A DNA stretch of 64,000 nt. Origin: Prosthecobacter debontii (GTDB lineage Bacteria > Verrucomicrobiota > Verrucomicrobiia > Verrucomicrobiales > Verrucomicrobiaceae). The DNA is taken from the NCBI RefSeq assembly GCF_900167535.1, contig NZ_FUYE01000004.1, positions 164,709 through 228,708 on the forward strand, given 5' to 3'. The notes below the pieces were generated by a model, which saw only the letters and a list, made by a program, of their open reading frames with translations, ran no database searches and was not told where the DNA came from. How positions within the stretch are numbered: the first letter of the stretch is position 1; each line of letters opens with the position of its first letter. Of this stretch, positions 18,099 to 27,473 are shown piece after piece. Position numbers and translations under genes: made by a program.

Positions 18099-19935
18099 AT
18101 GACTTAATTTTGTCTTCAAGGTTTACTGCCTTTTCTCTAGCTCCTGGCGCTGGCAACAGGGGGTTAGTCGGTTGAGAGTCGATGTCTTGAGGGGAGATGG
18201 TAGCCCCGTTTTCTAACATGATTTGAAACATGCGTTGCCGGGCATCCTCAGGCGTCCACTCCTTGTTCTTCGGCATCTTGGCTTCCTTTTCGAGCTGCTT
18301 GATGGCGGCTTCCAGCTTGTCTTTGCTCGCGGCTTTGGCGAGAGGGTCCACCTCTTTCACCACCACCGGGTTGCCATCGTTTTCCTTCACTTCGGCACCG
18401 CCTTTATCTGGCCAGAGTAGATCGATGCCGAACAGGCTTTGCGTCTCGGTTTCTGTTTTACCGATCTTCTGCGGATCTCTCACCACGTTCACGCCATCAA
18501 CTTGGACAGGCTTGTTCACTTCCGCGAAAGCGTTCCCCTCAAAAGCAAGGCGAGTCGCCTCAGCGATGGCCGGGCCAGTAATAGCCGCTTCACCCGTGCC
18601 GCCCTGCGCATCCTTCAGGCGTTGCATCACCTTGTCGCGGTAGGCGGTGGGTAAGCTCTCTGCTGCCAGTTCAATGCGTGCAGCCGCGATCATATCCTTA
18701 TCCATATCGCCCGATGACTGAAAGCCACCAGCGGCAGCCGAAAGCACAAGGAAGCGCTCTTCATAGTTCACCTTACCTTGCTTGGCCTTGATGCTGTCTT
18801 CGATCATTGCACGATGCCATGGCGTTGCCTGCTTGAGGTTGATTCCCAGACCGTCCACAGTGGCGCTCCCGATCTTATCGGCGGGCAGCAGGTCAATCGC
18901 GCGCTTGGCCGCGATCACTTCGTCTTGCGCGGCAGCTTCGCGGGCGACGCGCATCTTGGAAAGCTCATTGGCTCGCTGAGCTGGGTTGAGATTGGGAAAC
19001 TTCCACGGATCCTCAAGGTCAGTAACTCCCTTGGTAGGGTCAGTATCAGCAAGGAACGATACAGCTCGAAGATCCTCACCCACGGCATGCCGATACTGGA
19101 TATCAGTGAGAGCATTCTTGCGAGCTGCCTCGAACTTGGGCTGTGTGATGTCGGTGGGGACTTGCGCGTTCTGCCAAAGCTTCCTCGCCCCGTTGACATC
19201 CTGCATAGCCAGGAGCCTGTCAGACTCGGCTCGAAGCTGCTCAAGCTGCACGGATGTTGCCTGCACCTGCCCATCCATCCGGTGAGCTTCGGCTTCCGGC
19301 AGGGCCAGATAACCACCTGAGACAGCCTCGTTTAGTGTGGCATCACCTTCGCCGCGATTGCCTTTGATGTAGGCTGTATTGGCGCGGTTTAGATAGGACT
19401 GCTTAGCGAGCCCGAATGTCTGTTTTGTCGCGGCTAAATCCGTGCCGCTGACAAACTGCTTCTGCCACACATCACCGATCAGCTTCAGGTCTGCTTTGGC
19501 GGCCTCACTCATCTCCTTCATGCCAAGGTAAGGCTTGAGCGTCTCCTGGGCCCGGCGCTGAGCTTCAGAGGTCCATGATTCCGGAGCATTGGGATTCTGA
19601 GCCTGCCAGGCTTTGAAGTCGATGGCGGCCTGATCCATGGCTGATTGAGCCGTGTTGATCAGCCGTTTATCGGTGGCCTCTTGCTTCTTGATAGCCAGCG
19701 TCATTCCCAGGCTGCCCGTCTGTGTCAAAGCCCGCCCCACGCTGCCAAGTGCTTCATAAGGTGCAGCCATGGCTTGCGGGTCCATCAGCGGCATCTTGGA
19801 CGCCTCATTGAAGCGCAACATCGCTTGCTGCACGTTGCGGCTGTCCATGGTCGGTCTGCGCTCCCGATCAAAGATCGTAGCAGGAGCATCCGCCAAGGGA
19901 GCTGTGGACGGTGGGAGAATGGGAACGAGGGGCAT
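18088..19935 (-). CDS. Internal virion protein, gp15-like position
   Basis: This 615-aa protein is mostly helical, rich in Ala, Gln, Glu and Lys, with no signal peptide or membrane segment. It begins PTMDSRNVQQAMLRFNEASK and shows long heptad-like regions (residues about 130-330). It is encoded between a gp14-like and the giant gp16-like protein, the slot of T7 gp15, which forms part of the internal core and of the ejected trans-envelope tunnel. No sequence motif proves this. Its stop overlaps the start of the giant gene by 11 bases. ATG at 19935 is used; Met30 is an alternative start. Confidence 0.7.
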   Translation of the reverse strand: MPLVPILPPSTAPLADAPATIFDRERRPTMDSRNVQQAMLRFNEASKMPLMDPQAMAAPYEALGSVGRALTQTGSLGMTLAIKKQEATDKRLINTAQSAMDQAAIDFKAWQAQNPNAPESWTSEAQRRAQETLKPYLGMKEMSEAAKADLKLIGDVWQKQFVSGTDLAATKQTFGLAKQSYLNRANTAYIKGNRGEGDATLNEAVSGGYLALPEAEAHRMDGQVQATSVQLEQLRAESDRLLAMQDVNGARKLWQNAQVPTDITQPKFEAARKNALTDIQYRHAVGEDLRAVSFLADTDPTKGVTDLEDPWKFPNLNPAQRANELSKMRVAREAAAQDEVIAAKRAIDLLPADKIGSATVDGLGINLKQATPWHRAMIEDSIKAKQGKVNYEERFLVLSAAAGGFQSSGDMDKDMIAAARIELAAESLPTAYRDKVMQRLKDAQGGTGEAAITGPAIAEATRLAFEGNAFAEVNKPVQVDGVNVVRDPQKIGKTETETQSLFGIDLLWPDKGGAEVKENDGNPVVVKEVDPLAKAASKDKLEAAIKQLEKEAKMPKNKEWTPEDARQRMFQIMLENGATISPQDIDSQPTNPLLPAPGAREKAVNLEDKIKSYGY

Positions 19936-19936
19936 A

Positions 19937-20659
19937 TTAGCTTGAAGCGACGGTCATTCCTGTCGAGCCAAGGCTGGAAATCAGAGTGCTCGCGGCTTGA
20001 TAGTTTGCGGCTTGCTTGGCTGCACGGCCTGTTAGGCGGGTAATCTCAGCTCGGCGCATGCCGGAGTTGTATTCAGCTTGTCCAGTGAAGGCAGTAAGCG
20101 CGGCCTGTGTCAGTCCTAGATTGCGGTCCATCGTGGCACCCTGCAAAGCCAGTTCACCGCCAAGACGCTCCATATCAGCCTCACTGAATAAAGTCCGGCG
20201 CTTCTGCTCATTGGCAAGGTGCTGCTCATCGCGATCCTGTTGGATCTTCGTCGCGGTTTCTGCGAGCAGGTCCAAGGGCGTGCCGCTGGCCTCAAGAACG
20301 CCGCTGTCAGCCAAGGCAACTCGCTGTTCGGCCTGCATGGCCGCAAACTCCTGCCGTCGCTTGTCCAAATTCGCCCGGTTGATTGCGTCTTGCTGGAGAT
20401 TTTGTTGTTCGAGCTGTTCAGCGTTGCGCTTGCGAGCGTTCGCCTCGCTTTGCCTGAGCTTGAAATTCACATCAGCTTCTGCAGCCTGCATCTGCGACTG
20501 TGCATTGAGCACATTCAGATTGTTGGCCGCCTGCCGCTCCTGCTCTTTGGCGTTAGCGTTGGCAATGGCTGCTTGAGTCTTACCAGATTGATAAGAGCCG
20601 TAGGCGGAGACAGCCGCGCCGACAACGGCAACAATTGCAGAAACAACGAGTGAAGCCAT
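19937..20659 (-). CDS. Internal virion protein, gp14-like
   Basis: This 240-aa protein has an N-terminal hydrophobic segment (LVVSAIVAVVGAAVSAYG, residues 4-21), then a long Gln/Ala/Asn coiled coil, then ALADSGVLEASGTPLDLLAE. This pattern is typical of podovirus gp14-like internal core proteins, which insert in the outer membrane during DNA ejection. Gene order (before the gp15-like and giant genes) agrees. One base separates it from the next gene. Confidence 0.78.
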   Translation of the reverse strand: MASLVVSAIVAVVGAAVSAYGSYQSGKTQAAIANANAKEQERQAANNLNVLNAQSQMQAAEADVNFKLRQSEANARKRNAEQLEQQNLQQDAINRANLDKRRQEFAAMQAEQRVALADSGVLEASGTPLDLLAETATKIQQDRDEQHLANEQKRRTLFSEADMERLGGELALQGATMDRNLGLTQAALTAFTGQAEYNSGMRRAEITRLTGRAAKQAANYQAASTLISSLGSTGMTVASS

Positions 20660-20660
20660 A

Positions 20661-21656
20661 TCAGAGAGTGAGGATCATAGGTTTCCGTTCTGTCAGCATT
20701 GGCTTGAACCCCATGCGAACAAGGAAGCGAGCTAGCCCCTGCGGAGCCAAAACCTTGAAAGTGGTGAAAGTCGCCTCCGGTTCGTGGCCCTTCCCGGCGA
20801 CAGCCACGAGGCAGGAAACCGCATAAATGAGCGCCCGGCGGGCATCCTTCACCGATAAGCCAGGACGTGTCACAGGGAAAGTCAGCTCAGCCACAGACAC
20901 ACCAAAGCTCTCGTAGCACCACAGAGCAGCAGCGGGTTCTCCATTGAGCTTCACTATCACTCCAAGCGGGGGGAGCGATGCCTCATGGAATGCAGACCCT
21001 GAATGCATACGCCACCAGTAGGACACCATTTCAAAGTCCTGGCGATCATACATCACAGCTTCAAGGCCCGTCACATCGCAGATGTCAGCGGCCCTAACCC
21101 TCTGACTTGGAGGGGCAAGCGCCCGAGGAGAATCCATCATCCCCTCAATGGCAATGTGCGATGTCACCCGCATTCGCTGCCAGTGGGATAGAGCGGACGG
21201 TGAAGGAATCGCGCCGCCACAATGCGCCACCAACTCAGAAATCAGAGCATTGTCGGTTAGATCGGCGAACTCCAAGAACATAGCGTTTGGATTTCCTCTC
21301 AACAGATCCCGGGTCATGGAGAAGGCCAACATGCAAGACGCCCACCCCTCCTTTAGGCTTTGCTCCAGTTCAGGGGGCGAGGCCGCAATAAGATCTCGTA
21401 GCGCGTCTTCACCGTTTCGGGATACCACCACGAACCGCGCATCCGGCCATTGCTCCAGCAGTCGGGCCGTCCAATAGATCAAGGTTGGGTCAGCATCTCC
21501 CGGCACCTCGCGATTCTGGGCATAGTCCTCAAATGAGGCAAAGCCACGCATGCCCTCGTGATAACATGGACGACCACACATGCTCAGCACGGTGGAAAGC
21601 CATGCGGTGCGGGTGCGGGGGAGTCCAAGGATAAAGAAGGGCTGTTCAGTCTCCAT
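20661..21656 (-). CDS. Sulfotransferase-like / GNAT-like fusion in the virion operon
   Basis: This 331-aa protein is read from ATG at 21656, which overlaps the end of the tail gene by 11 bases. The N-terminal half has a sulfotransferase-like P-loop, FILGLPRTRTAWLSTVLS (PAPS 5'-phosphosulfate site), and a 3'-phosphate-site-like RFVVVSRNGEDALRDL near residue 82. The C-terminal half (residues about 200-331, with VIVKLNGEPAAALWCYE and MGFKPMLTERKPMILTL) has the strand/turn pattern of a GNAT acetyltransferase. That fits the T7 gp13 position between tail tubular protein B and gp14. So the gene may be a gp13-like protein with a sulfotransferase domain added. Enzyme activity is not shown and the donor-binding details should be treated as tentative. 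Confidence 0.65.
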   Translation of the reverse strand: METEQPFFILGLPRTRTAWLSTVLSMCGRPCYHEGMRGFASFEDYAQNREVPGDADPTLIYWTARLLEQWPDARFVVVSRNGEDALRDLIAASPPELEQSLKEGWASCMLAFSMTRDLLRGNPNAMFLEFADLTDNALISELVAHCGGAIPSPSALSHWQRMRVTSHIAIEGMMDSPRALAPPSQRVRAADICDVTGLEAVMYDRQDFEMVSYWWRMHSGSAFHEASLPPLGVIVKLNGEPAAALWCYESFGVSVAELTFPVTRPGLSVKDARRALIYAVSCLVAVAGKGHEPEATFTTFKVLAPQGLARFLVRMGFKPMLTERKPMILTL

Positions 21657-24600
21657 AAAGGTCGAGTTTGAGAAGCATGCTGCCAATGGTTAGCGGCAAG
21701 AGTGTGGAGGTTTTCACCAAGGCGTCTGTCCCAGGACGGGCAGAGGATTCAACCGGGGCGTCCAAGTCCCCGGTATAAAGCGAGCTATCGGAGTAAGGTA
21801 GATCTTCGAAGGTGCTGGATGGATGCTCGGCCACCTTACCGCCCTGGCTCTGATGCACATAGAGGCCGATGCGCGACACGCGCCAGAGCATGCCTTGAGC
21901 TGAGCCCTTTTGTGACTGCAACTCGAAGCGGCAAGGCTGCAAGGTGCTGGTGAATGGCAGGCCCACCACCACCACAGATGCTGGAGAAGACAGCGTCAAA
22001 GCGCCGCCAGATACCACCTGATCACTCAACTGGATGCCATCGGCCAAGATACTTACCGTCTTGCCGTTCAAATGGTCCAGGCCAGTGATAGATGTTGTTG
22101 GCTCGCCGTCATACCGCACGGCGGAGTCTGCAAAGATCATGCGTTGATGGTCGGTGAAGTCGCGAGCAAAGACGCGAGGGTCTAGCCGCTCGATGGTGCG
22201 GATGCTGCCGCGTTTCACCGCCAGCCAGACTTCATCGGCCACGGTGCCATAGATCACCGCGACGGATTCCACCTCGCCATCCGTCTCATGCACGTGCCAG
22301 CCAAAGACATTTTGCTCAACTTCCAAAGTCATCCCCAGGAGCTTACCGCTATTGGTCACCGCCCAGAGGATGGAGTTAGGGTTGCTACCAAAGGCCAGTT
22401 GTTTGATCCCATCCAAGGAGATGTGTTCTGCCAGCACCGTCATATCCGCTGTCGTCCACGGCTCGTTGTTGGAGCGTTGGGAAATGCGCCGGACCTTGCG
22501 GCCTCCGCGCTGCACAAACACCACCACCTCATTAGCCATGATGGCCGCCACTGAAGAGCTGCCAAATCGGCTCTGGCGCTGGAAGTCAAAGTTGGTTGGC
22601 GTGATGGCCTTGCCCTGGCCCGATACTGTCCATTCATCCCCGCCGGTGCCGATGACCATATCGGCCCCCTGGGAGATCATCCACTGGATAGGGTTCAACT
22701 CATCGGCCAGCGGAGTCCAGGAGGCAGAACCATCATCCAGAGATGTCCGGCGAAAGTTCTCAATGTCGCCGCTCACACTGCCCCAGATGCGCATTGGAGC
22801 CTTAGCCGTGCCTGCAAACCACAGGCGGTTCTGGTGCATGGCAACTGCACTTGGAAATCCTTGATACTGACTCCATGCGCCCTCAGTCCACACGTAAGTT
22901 GGGCCTGTCGAAAGCAATGGCGTGATGACATCACATGCGGCATTCACACTCAGCCCTTCCGGTGTCAGGGTGCCGATGCCAGTAATCTTTACCAGCCCAT
23001 TCATGCGTGCATCCGATGCCTCAAGCAGGAAGCGAGGAGCGGCAGCCGTCGAAGTCTCTGAGGATGTTCCGGCAATGATCCGCAACCGCAAGGTTTCGTC
23101 TCCGTCAGTCTGGCCTGAGGCTGAGATATTGCGGTCCATCTTGGAACGCCAGGAGCGCACGAAGTCCCAGCCTCCGGCAGCATTCAGACGTTCAAGATAG
23201 AGAGTGCTGTCCCACGAGCCATAGGTGAACACTTCCCAGCCACCATTGATGCGCAATCCCGAGGTATTGGCCCCCGAGATCGTGGTGTTAGCATCCACGC
23301 CATCATGAAGGAACACATCATCCCATGAGCCACCCACCACAGTCATGGTAAGATTGACCGCATGCGCACCGGTGCCTGGCTTGCGAGCGGTCACGGTTAC
23401 ATCGGTGCCTGAAACGGTCGCGGTAACATCGGCATGAGCCGCAGTGCTGCCAAAGTAAGCCGTGCCCGCTCCTGCGCCTGCATTGATCGCGGCGGCGAGG
23501 TTGGAAGCACTGACCCCCGCATTGGCTCCAATGTCCACGTGACCAGCCAGCGTAGGCGTTGCCACAAAGGTGTAGGTGCGGCTGCCAATCGTGACAGTTG
23601 CATTGGCTGTGGGATTGGTGGGGATACTCAGCACACCCGTAGCCGCCACCGGGGCAGAAGTGGACACGATCTCGACAAAGGCATTCTCGCGGCGGTGAGT
23701 CAGCTGCCAGTAAGATCCTACATGACCCGGACGGAAAAGAGGTCGATTTGCCGTGAGCTCCCGACCTGAGCCAGCAGTTTCGTTGTCGATCTGAATTGAG
23801 GTCTGGAAAGGACTGGGGTTATTGAGAGCCTCAATGCGAGCGATGTCTTGCCCCGCTGGCAATGTGTAATCAAAGCTGTTTGTCACCCACCGGAATTCTG
23901 TTTCCACAGCCAGCACATCCGTGACTTGGATGTTATGACTGATGGTCGGGTCAAATGTCGCATACTCTGACCATGCGCCAGACCCTGGCGTTTCCCGGTA
24001 TTCAAGGGCCATGCGTGTAGCTCCAGGTGCGTTCAGTTGCAATGAATCCAGCCCAGGAGCTTGATAGTTGAGAGTATATCGAAACGATCCGGCAGGGATA
24101 GTGACAGGCTCGGGAGCCGCACCTGTAGCAATCGGATAATCCGACAAATACATACGGGCAGGATTATTGCCCATACGAAACGAGCCCTCAAAGTAAGGCC
24201 CTTGGTAGTGGAAAGCGAAAGTTTGCGTAGCGCTCTCCCCTGGCGGAGATGGGGTAACGACCGGGATGGGGTGAATGGTAGGCAATGATCCATACCAAGT
24301 CACATCAACGATAGGCCTCCATCGATATGGACCAGGAGGCACGCCACCTCCATTAACGATGAACAACCGAGTAACCACCAAGCGTTTCATTTCCCCGTCG
24401 TTAGGGGGCGGCGTGCCCACGATTGTGACTGTGGGATCAATACCACTACTGGGGATGAAAGTCTTCTGCCTCCAAGCGTAGGGCCGCCAGTCATAATCGC
24501 TGACGATATCGAAGTTATCTGGCAATGCTTGATCCCCTGGATTCTCGTCCAACAACGGAGGAAATCGCCAGTCGATCACCTGGATGCGCCAGTCATTATC

Positions 24601-25020
24601 CGAATACCGGATCAGCTTGCGAGGCTCATAACCTGGATGCGTGAGATAGACCACATCGTTGACTTGGCACATCTGCACATCAGGAAGGTCATCCGCCCCG
24701 TAAGGCAAGAATACAGGCTGAAGCAGAGATACCAGCGCCCCATTCTGCCACACTCGCAAACCGAACTCGGAAAGCTCCAGCATGGCAACTGTCGAAGAGC
24801 TGAACTGGAAGGAACGCAGATTGGATGGCGTGTCATTGCTGGCAGCCATGCCAATGAACTCCATGCCAGGGCGTCGGAAGGTTGGGCCGTGGGCATGGAT
24901 CACAAAGTTGCGAAGCTGCCGACAGCCAGAGGCAACTTTCTCCACACCGAAGCGGGAGCCCATAAGCTGGCTGATTTCGCCCGCATTAAAGCTGGGGATA
25001 TGAATGTGCGCGGTGGACAT
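21646..25020 (-). CDS. Tail tubular protein B, gp12-like
   Basis: This 1,124-aa protein starts with the hallmark of podovirus tail tubular protein B: FNAGEISQLMGSRFGVEKV, then CRQLRNFVIHAHGPTFRRPG and LRSFQFSSSTVAMLE. Later it has beta-propeller-like segments (QGFPSAVAMHQNRLWFAGTA, then MVIGTGGDEWTVSG). Such proteins form the tail nozzle. It is longer than T7 gp12 (about 790 aa), with an inserted repeat-like region around residues 470-560 (ATVTIGSRTYTFVATPTLA). The gene is preceded by the gp11-like gene, as in T7. Confidence 0.88.
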   Translation of the reverse strand: MSTAHIHIPSFNAGEISQLMGSRFGVEKVASGCRQLRNFVIHAHGPTFRRPGMEFIGMAASNDTPSNLRSFQFSSSTVAMLELSEFGLRVWQNGALVSLLQPVFLPYGADDLPDVQMCQVNDVVYLTHPGYEPRKLIRYSDNDWRIQVIDWRFPPLLDENPGDQALPDNFDIVSDYDWRPYAWRQKTFIPSSGIDPTVTIVGTPPPNDGEMKRLVVTRLFIVNGGGVPPGPYRWRPIVDVTWYGSLPTIHPIPVVTPSPPGESATQTFAFHYQGPYFEGSFRMGNNPARMYLSDYPIATGAAPEPVTIPAGSFRYTLNYQAPGLDSLQLNAPGATRMALEYRETPGSGAWSEYATFDPTISHNIQVTDVLAVETEFRWVTNSFDYTLPAGQDIARIEALNNPSPFQTSIQIDNETAGSGRELTANRPLFRPGHVGSYWQLTHRRENAFVEIVSTSAPVAATGVLSIPTNPTANATVTIGSRTYTFVATPTLAGHVDIGANAGVSASNLAAAINAGAGAGTAYFGSTAAHADVTATVSGTDVTVTARKPGTGAHAVNLTMTVVGGSWDDVFLHDGVDANTTISGANTSGLRINGGWEVFTYGSWDSTLYLERLNAAGGWDFVRSWRSKMDRNISASGQTDGDETLRLRIIAGTSSETSTAAAPRFLLEASDARMNGLVKITGIGTLTPEGLSVNAACDVITPLLSTGPTYVWTEGAWSQYQGFPSAVAMHQNRLWFAGTAKAPMRIWGSVSGDIENFRRTSLDDGSASWTPLADELNPIQWMISQGADMVIGTGGDEWTVSGQGKAITPTNFDFQRQSRFGSSSVAAIMANEVVVFVQRGGRKVRRISQRSNNEPWTTADMTVLAEHISLDGIKQLAFGSNPNSILWAVTNSGKLLGMTLEVEQNVFGWHVHETDGEVESVAVIYGTVADEVWLAVKRGSIRTIERLDPRVFARDFTDHQRMIFADSAVRYDGEPTTSITGLDHLNGKTVSILADGIQLSDQVVSGGALTLSSPASVVVVGLPFTSTLQPCRFELQSQKGSAQGMLWRVSRIGLYVHQSQGGKVAEHPSSTFEDLPYSDSSLYTGDLDAPVESSARPGTDALVKTSTLLPLTIGSMLLKLDLYGD

Positions 25021-25022
25021 GA

Positions 25023-25850
25023 TTAGGGACGGAACGGCCCACCATGACGGCGAGCACGCAGGGCTAAGGAGTTGAAGGGGAGCAGGCCTTTGCGGCGACG
25101 GCCTTCATTGGCATCCACACGACGGGCCAGTGGTGCCGTTACATTTTGGTAGGCTGTCAGCAGGTCGCTCGTCTTGTTCGTAGTGCCTCGAATGGTTTCA
25201 GAAAGAGCCACCGCCAGCTTGAGGGCGAAGGCTTGAGCAAAGAGAGAATCAGTCAGTGCCTCGTCAGATTCGAGATCACGGATGTAAACAAGCCGAAGCG
25301 TCGAAGCATTCGTGAGCAGCTTGCGACCCTCGACAACCCACTCTTCAGAGATCCAGTCGCCAGCCTCGGAATCATTCACCTCCAGCACGCGCAGGCAGTC
25401 CTCAGGCAAATCAAATTGATAGGACCAACCGAATTTCGGAACCTTCACAAATTCCCCATCTTCAGTCAAACCTGTCTCGGTAAAAACCGCCTCATCCAGG
25501 ATAAAGGCGGTGCTGTCCGCCACCGTGACCGACCACGATCCATTCAGACCTTTTTGGGACGTGTTGTTACGAATGTGGATGCGATCTCCTGTGGCTAAGC
25601 CATGAGGTGAGCCTTGATCCACTTGGATGCCGCCACTGTCATCACTGAAGCCATCCAAGTCCATCCACACGAGGCTGGCATTGTGGCGTTTCACCGCAAA
25701 GTTCCAACGGTGAGAACGAAGCACCTCTTTAAGCACAGGCTCATAATGCAGATCACAAGCCCGAGCTGATGCGTTGGCATCCCCGATAGCTGCAATCCTT
25801 GCCTGCCCTAGATGGGCAAGTGCCACATTGCAGAGTTCGAGCTGTGTCAT
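25023..25850 (-). CDS. Tail tubular protein A, gp11-like adaptor
   Basis: This 275-aa protein is read from ATG at 25850 (MTQLELCNVALAHLGQARI). The opening plus CDLHYEPVLKEVLRSHRWNFA is the conserved start of T7 gp11-like tail tubular protein A, the adaptor between portal and nozzle. It is longer than T7 gp11 because of a central beta insert (residues about 55-120) resembling HGLATGDRIHI-type segments. It lies directly before the gp12-like gene, with a 2-base gap. An upstream in-frame alternative start at 25895 is less likely. Confidence 0.88.
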   Translation of the reverse strand: MTQLELCNVALAHLGQARIAAIGDANASARACDLHYEPVLKEVLRSHRWNFAVKRHNASLVWMDLDGFSDDSGGIQVDQGSPHGLATGDRIHIRNNTSQKGLNGSWSVTVADSTAFILDEAVFTETGLTEDGEFVKVPKFGWSYQFDLPEDCLRVLEVNDSEAGDWISEEWVVEGRKLLTNASTLRLVYIRDLESDEALTDSLFAQAFALKLAVALSETIRGTTNKTSDLLTAYQNVTAPLARRVDANEGRRRKGLLPFNSLALRARRHGGPFRP

Positions 25851-25926
25851 GGCCTGGAAAGAAAAAGCGCGGCCCCTTTGGCGGGAGAGCCGCAAAACCC
25901 GTTTTCCACACTCCGACCAAGGAGCG

Positions 25927-26415
25927 TTAGCGACCGCGCTTGTAAGCGAGGACGAAGATCACGTTCACGCCCGCCGTGGGGGATGTGGAGGTCACCACGG
26001 TGGCGAACACCTCGGCATTGCCACTGCCCGAGTCAGGGACCAGCGGCGTTTGAGCCAACCACGCGGGCATGGTATGAGCGGCGGCACAGAACTCCACCTT
26101 ACCCGCGGTCGTCAGCGCCACGCCGTCGCCCCAGCCATCGGGATTGTCTGCTGTGCCCACATCAACCGTAAAGGCGGTGCCAGGATCGGCGTCACAGATG
26201 ATGCTGGAGAGGTGAGGCAGCGGGATCACATCCTTGGGCAGGACACACAGTTTGATGATATCAGCAGCCGCTTCGTCCGTGCCACCCGTGAGAGTGTAAG
26301 GGATGATTGCAAACTCGACATCACCGCTGGCGATGTTTGGGGGAGCCAGACGGGAGGTATTGGCGCGGTCCTTTTTCTGGAGCGCGAAAATGGGGGTTTC
26401 GAAGGTGACAGGCAT
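25927..26415 (-). CDS. Putative capsid decoration or head protein
   Basis: This 162-aa protein is beta-rich, with no cysteine motif or membrane segment. It starts right after the major capsid gene and ends before tail tubular protein A. Size, composition (many Ala, Thr, Val, Asp) and position fit a head decoration protein, but no motif proves it. Confidence 0.55.
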   Translation of the reverse strand: MPVTFETPIFALQKKDRANTSRLAPPNIASGDVEFAIIPYTLTGGTDEAAADIIKLCVLPKDVIPLPHLSSIICDADPGTAFTVDVGTADNPDGWGDGVALTTAGKVEFCAAAHTMPAWLAQTPLVPDSGSGNAEVFATVVTSTSPTAGVNVIFVLAYKRGR

Positions 26416-26458
26416 AATCTTGGATGCTTAAAGGGTTCAGGAACTCAGGGGTTCAGGG

Positions 26459-27319
26459 TTATTCCGTGCACTCGATCACCACCACACCCTCGTCATAGAC
26501 GCGAGTAGCGCCGAGATCGTATTTGGAGCGGATCTGGACCGACTCAGAGAGGTCATGGCGGATAGCCATATTGGAAGACATCGCGCCCTTGGTTCGCTTG
26601 ATGGAGCCTTTCACCCAGGCAACGCAAGTGCGAGTCGTGCTTACCTTACGCAGCTTGGTGGACTTGATGAACTTGAAGCCCATGAAGGTGTCAATCTGAC
26701 CAGACACCAGAGCTTTCACGCTGTTGTAGTCCGCCGACTTCACCTCAGTGGTGTTCAGCAGGTTGGTAAGCTGCTTGGGAGACACCACCATCACACGAGG
26801 AGCACCGTCTTCCAGCTCGCCGTCTTCAATGATCTCGTTGGCTTGGATCAACTTGGCCAGGGTAAGGCCAGTGCTGCCGTGCACAATCACCTGAGAGGAA
26901 GGCAGGCTGAATGGAGTTGTGCCCAGTTCACCCGTCATCACCGGATCAATCGCCGCCGTCCATGCAATGATGTCCTTATCGCGGTTGTAGGCGTTGCCGT
27001 GGCTGATGACATAATCACTGGTGGGAAGAACCAGCTTGCCAAGGTTTTTGGCGTCGGTGTCGTCCACGAGGTTAGTCACAGAGAAGTTCCGGCGTTGTGC
27101 CCAACGGTTGTCAGAGTTCGGATTCGAGATCTGCGTGGGCTGGTTACGCTCTGTGCGCTCGGAGCTTTCTTGGGCACCGAGGCGGTCGTAGCGTTTACGT
27201 TCGCCAGAGAAGTCTTCATCGATCACGAAGTCATCGAGTCGGGCTTTGGTCTGCTGGCACCGATGAATCCAGTTCGTGCTGAACTCAGTGGTAAAATGTG
27301 CGGGAATATGATCAGGCAT
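26459..27319 (-). CDS. Major capsid protein
   Basis: This 286-aa protein has an N-terminal charged region (FVIDEDFSGERKRYDRLGAQ), a central segment DKDIIAWTAAIDPV, and a C-terminal beta part (GFKFIKSTKLRKV and EGVVVIECTE) similar to podovirus capsid proteins of the HK97 fold. It follows terminase and is followed by a small head protein and the tail tubular genes. The mRNA would have a leader of about 120 bases containing one copy of the conserved 33-base motif. The ATG is used; the bases before it are pyrimidine-rich with no Shine-Dalgarno match. Confidence 0.85.
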   Translation of the reverse strand: MPDHIPAHFTTEFSTNWIHRCQQTKARLDDFVIDEDFSGERKRYDRLGAQESSERTERNQPTQISNPNSDNRWAQRRNFSVTNLVDDTDAKNLGKLVLPTSDYVISHGNAYNRDKDIIAWTAAIDPVMTGELGTTPFSLPSSQVIVHGSTGLTLAKLIQANEIIEDGELEDGAPRVMVVSPKQLTNLLNTTEVKSADYNSVKALVSGQIDTFMGFKFIKSTKLRKVSTTRTCVAWVKGSIKRTKGAMSSNMAIRHDLSESVQIRSKYDLGATRVYDEGVVVIECTE

Positions 27320-27440
27320 AAAGGAGAGAATTGAAGTGAATCAAGGTTCTCGGGCGGCTCGGTAGTCAGCGTGAGCTGGCCTCGCTTAACGAGTAGTCCG
27401 CCGCTTGCGGTAGTCCTTTCGGGCCTCTGCGACTTAAGAC

Positions 27441-27473
27441 CCTCTGTTGATCTCGCTGAAAAAGTTCAAGCGG
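27441..27473 (-). promoter_or_regulatory. Conserved phage motif, copy A
   Basis: This copy matches 7931-7963 at 27 of 33 positions and lies about 120 bases before the capsid start, overlapping the terminase stop codon. The leader between it and the capsid gene contains several small inverted repeats (for example CCGCAAGCGG) and three GTAGTC units. It may drive or process capsid mRNA. A weaker look-alike (AGCGAG then TCAA then GAGGG) occurs at 33424-33448. Confidence 0.45.
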
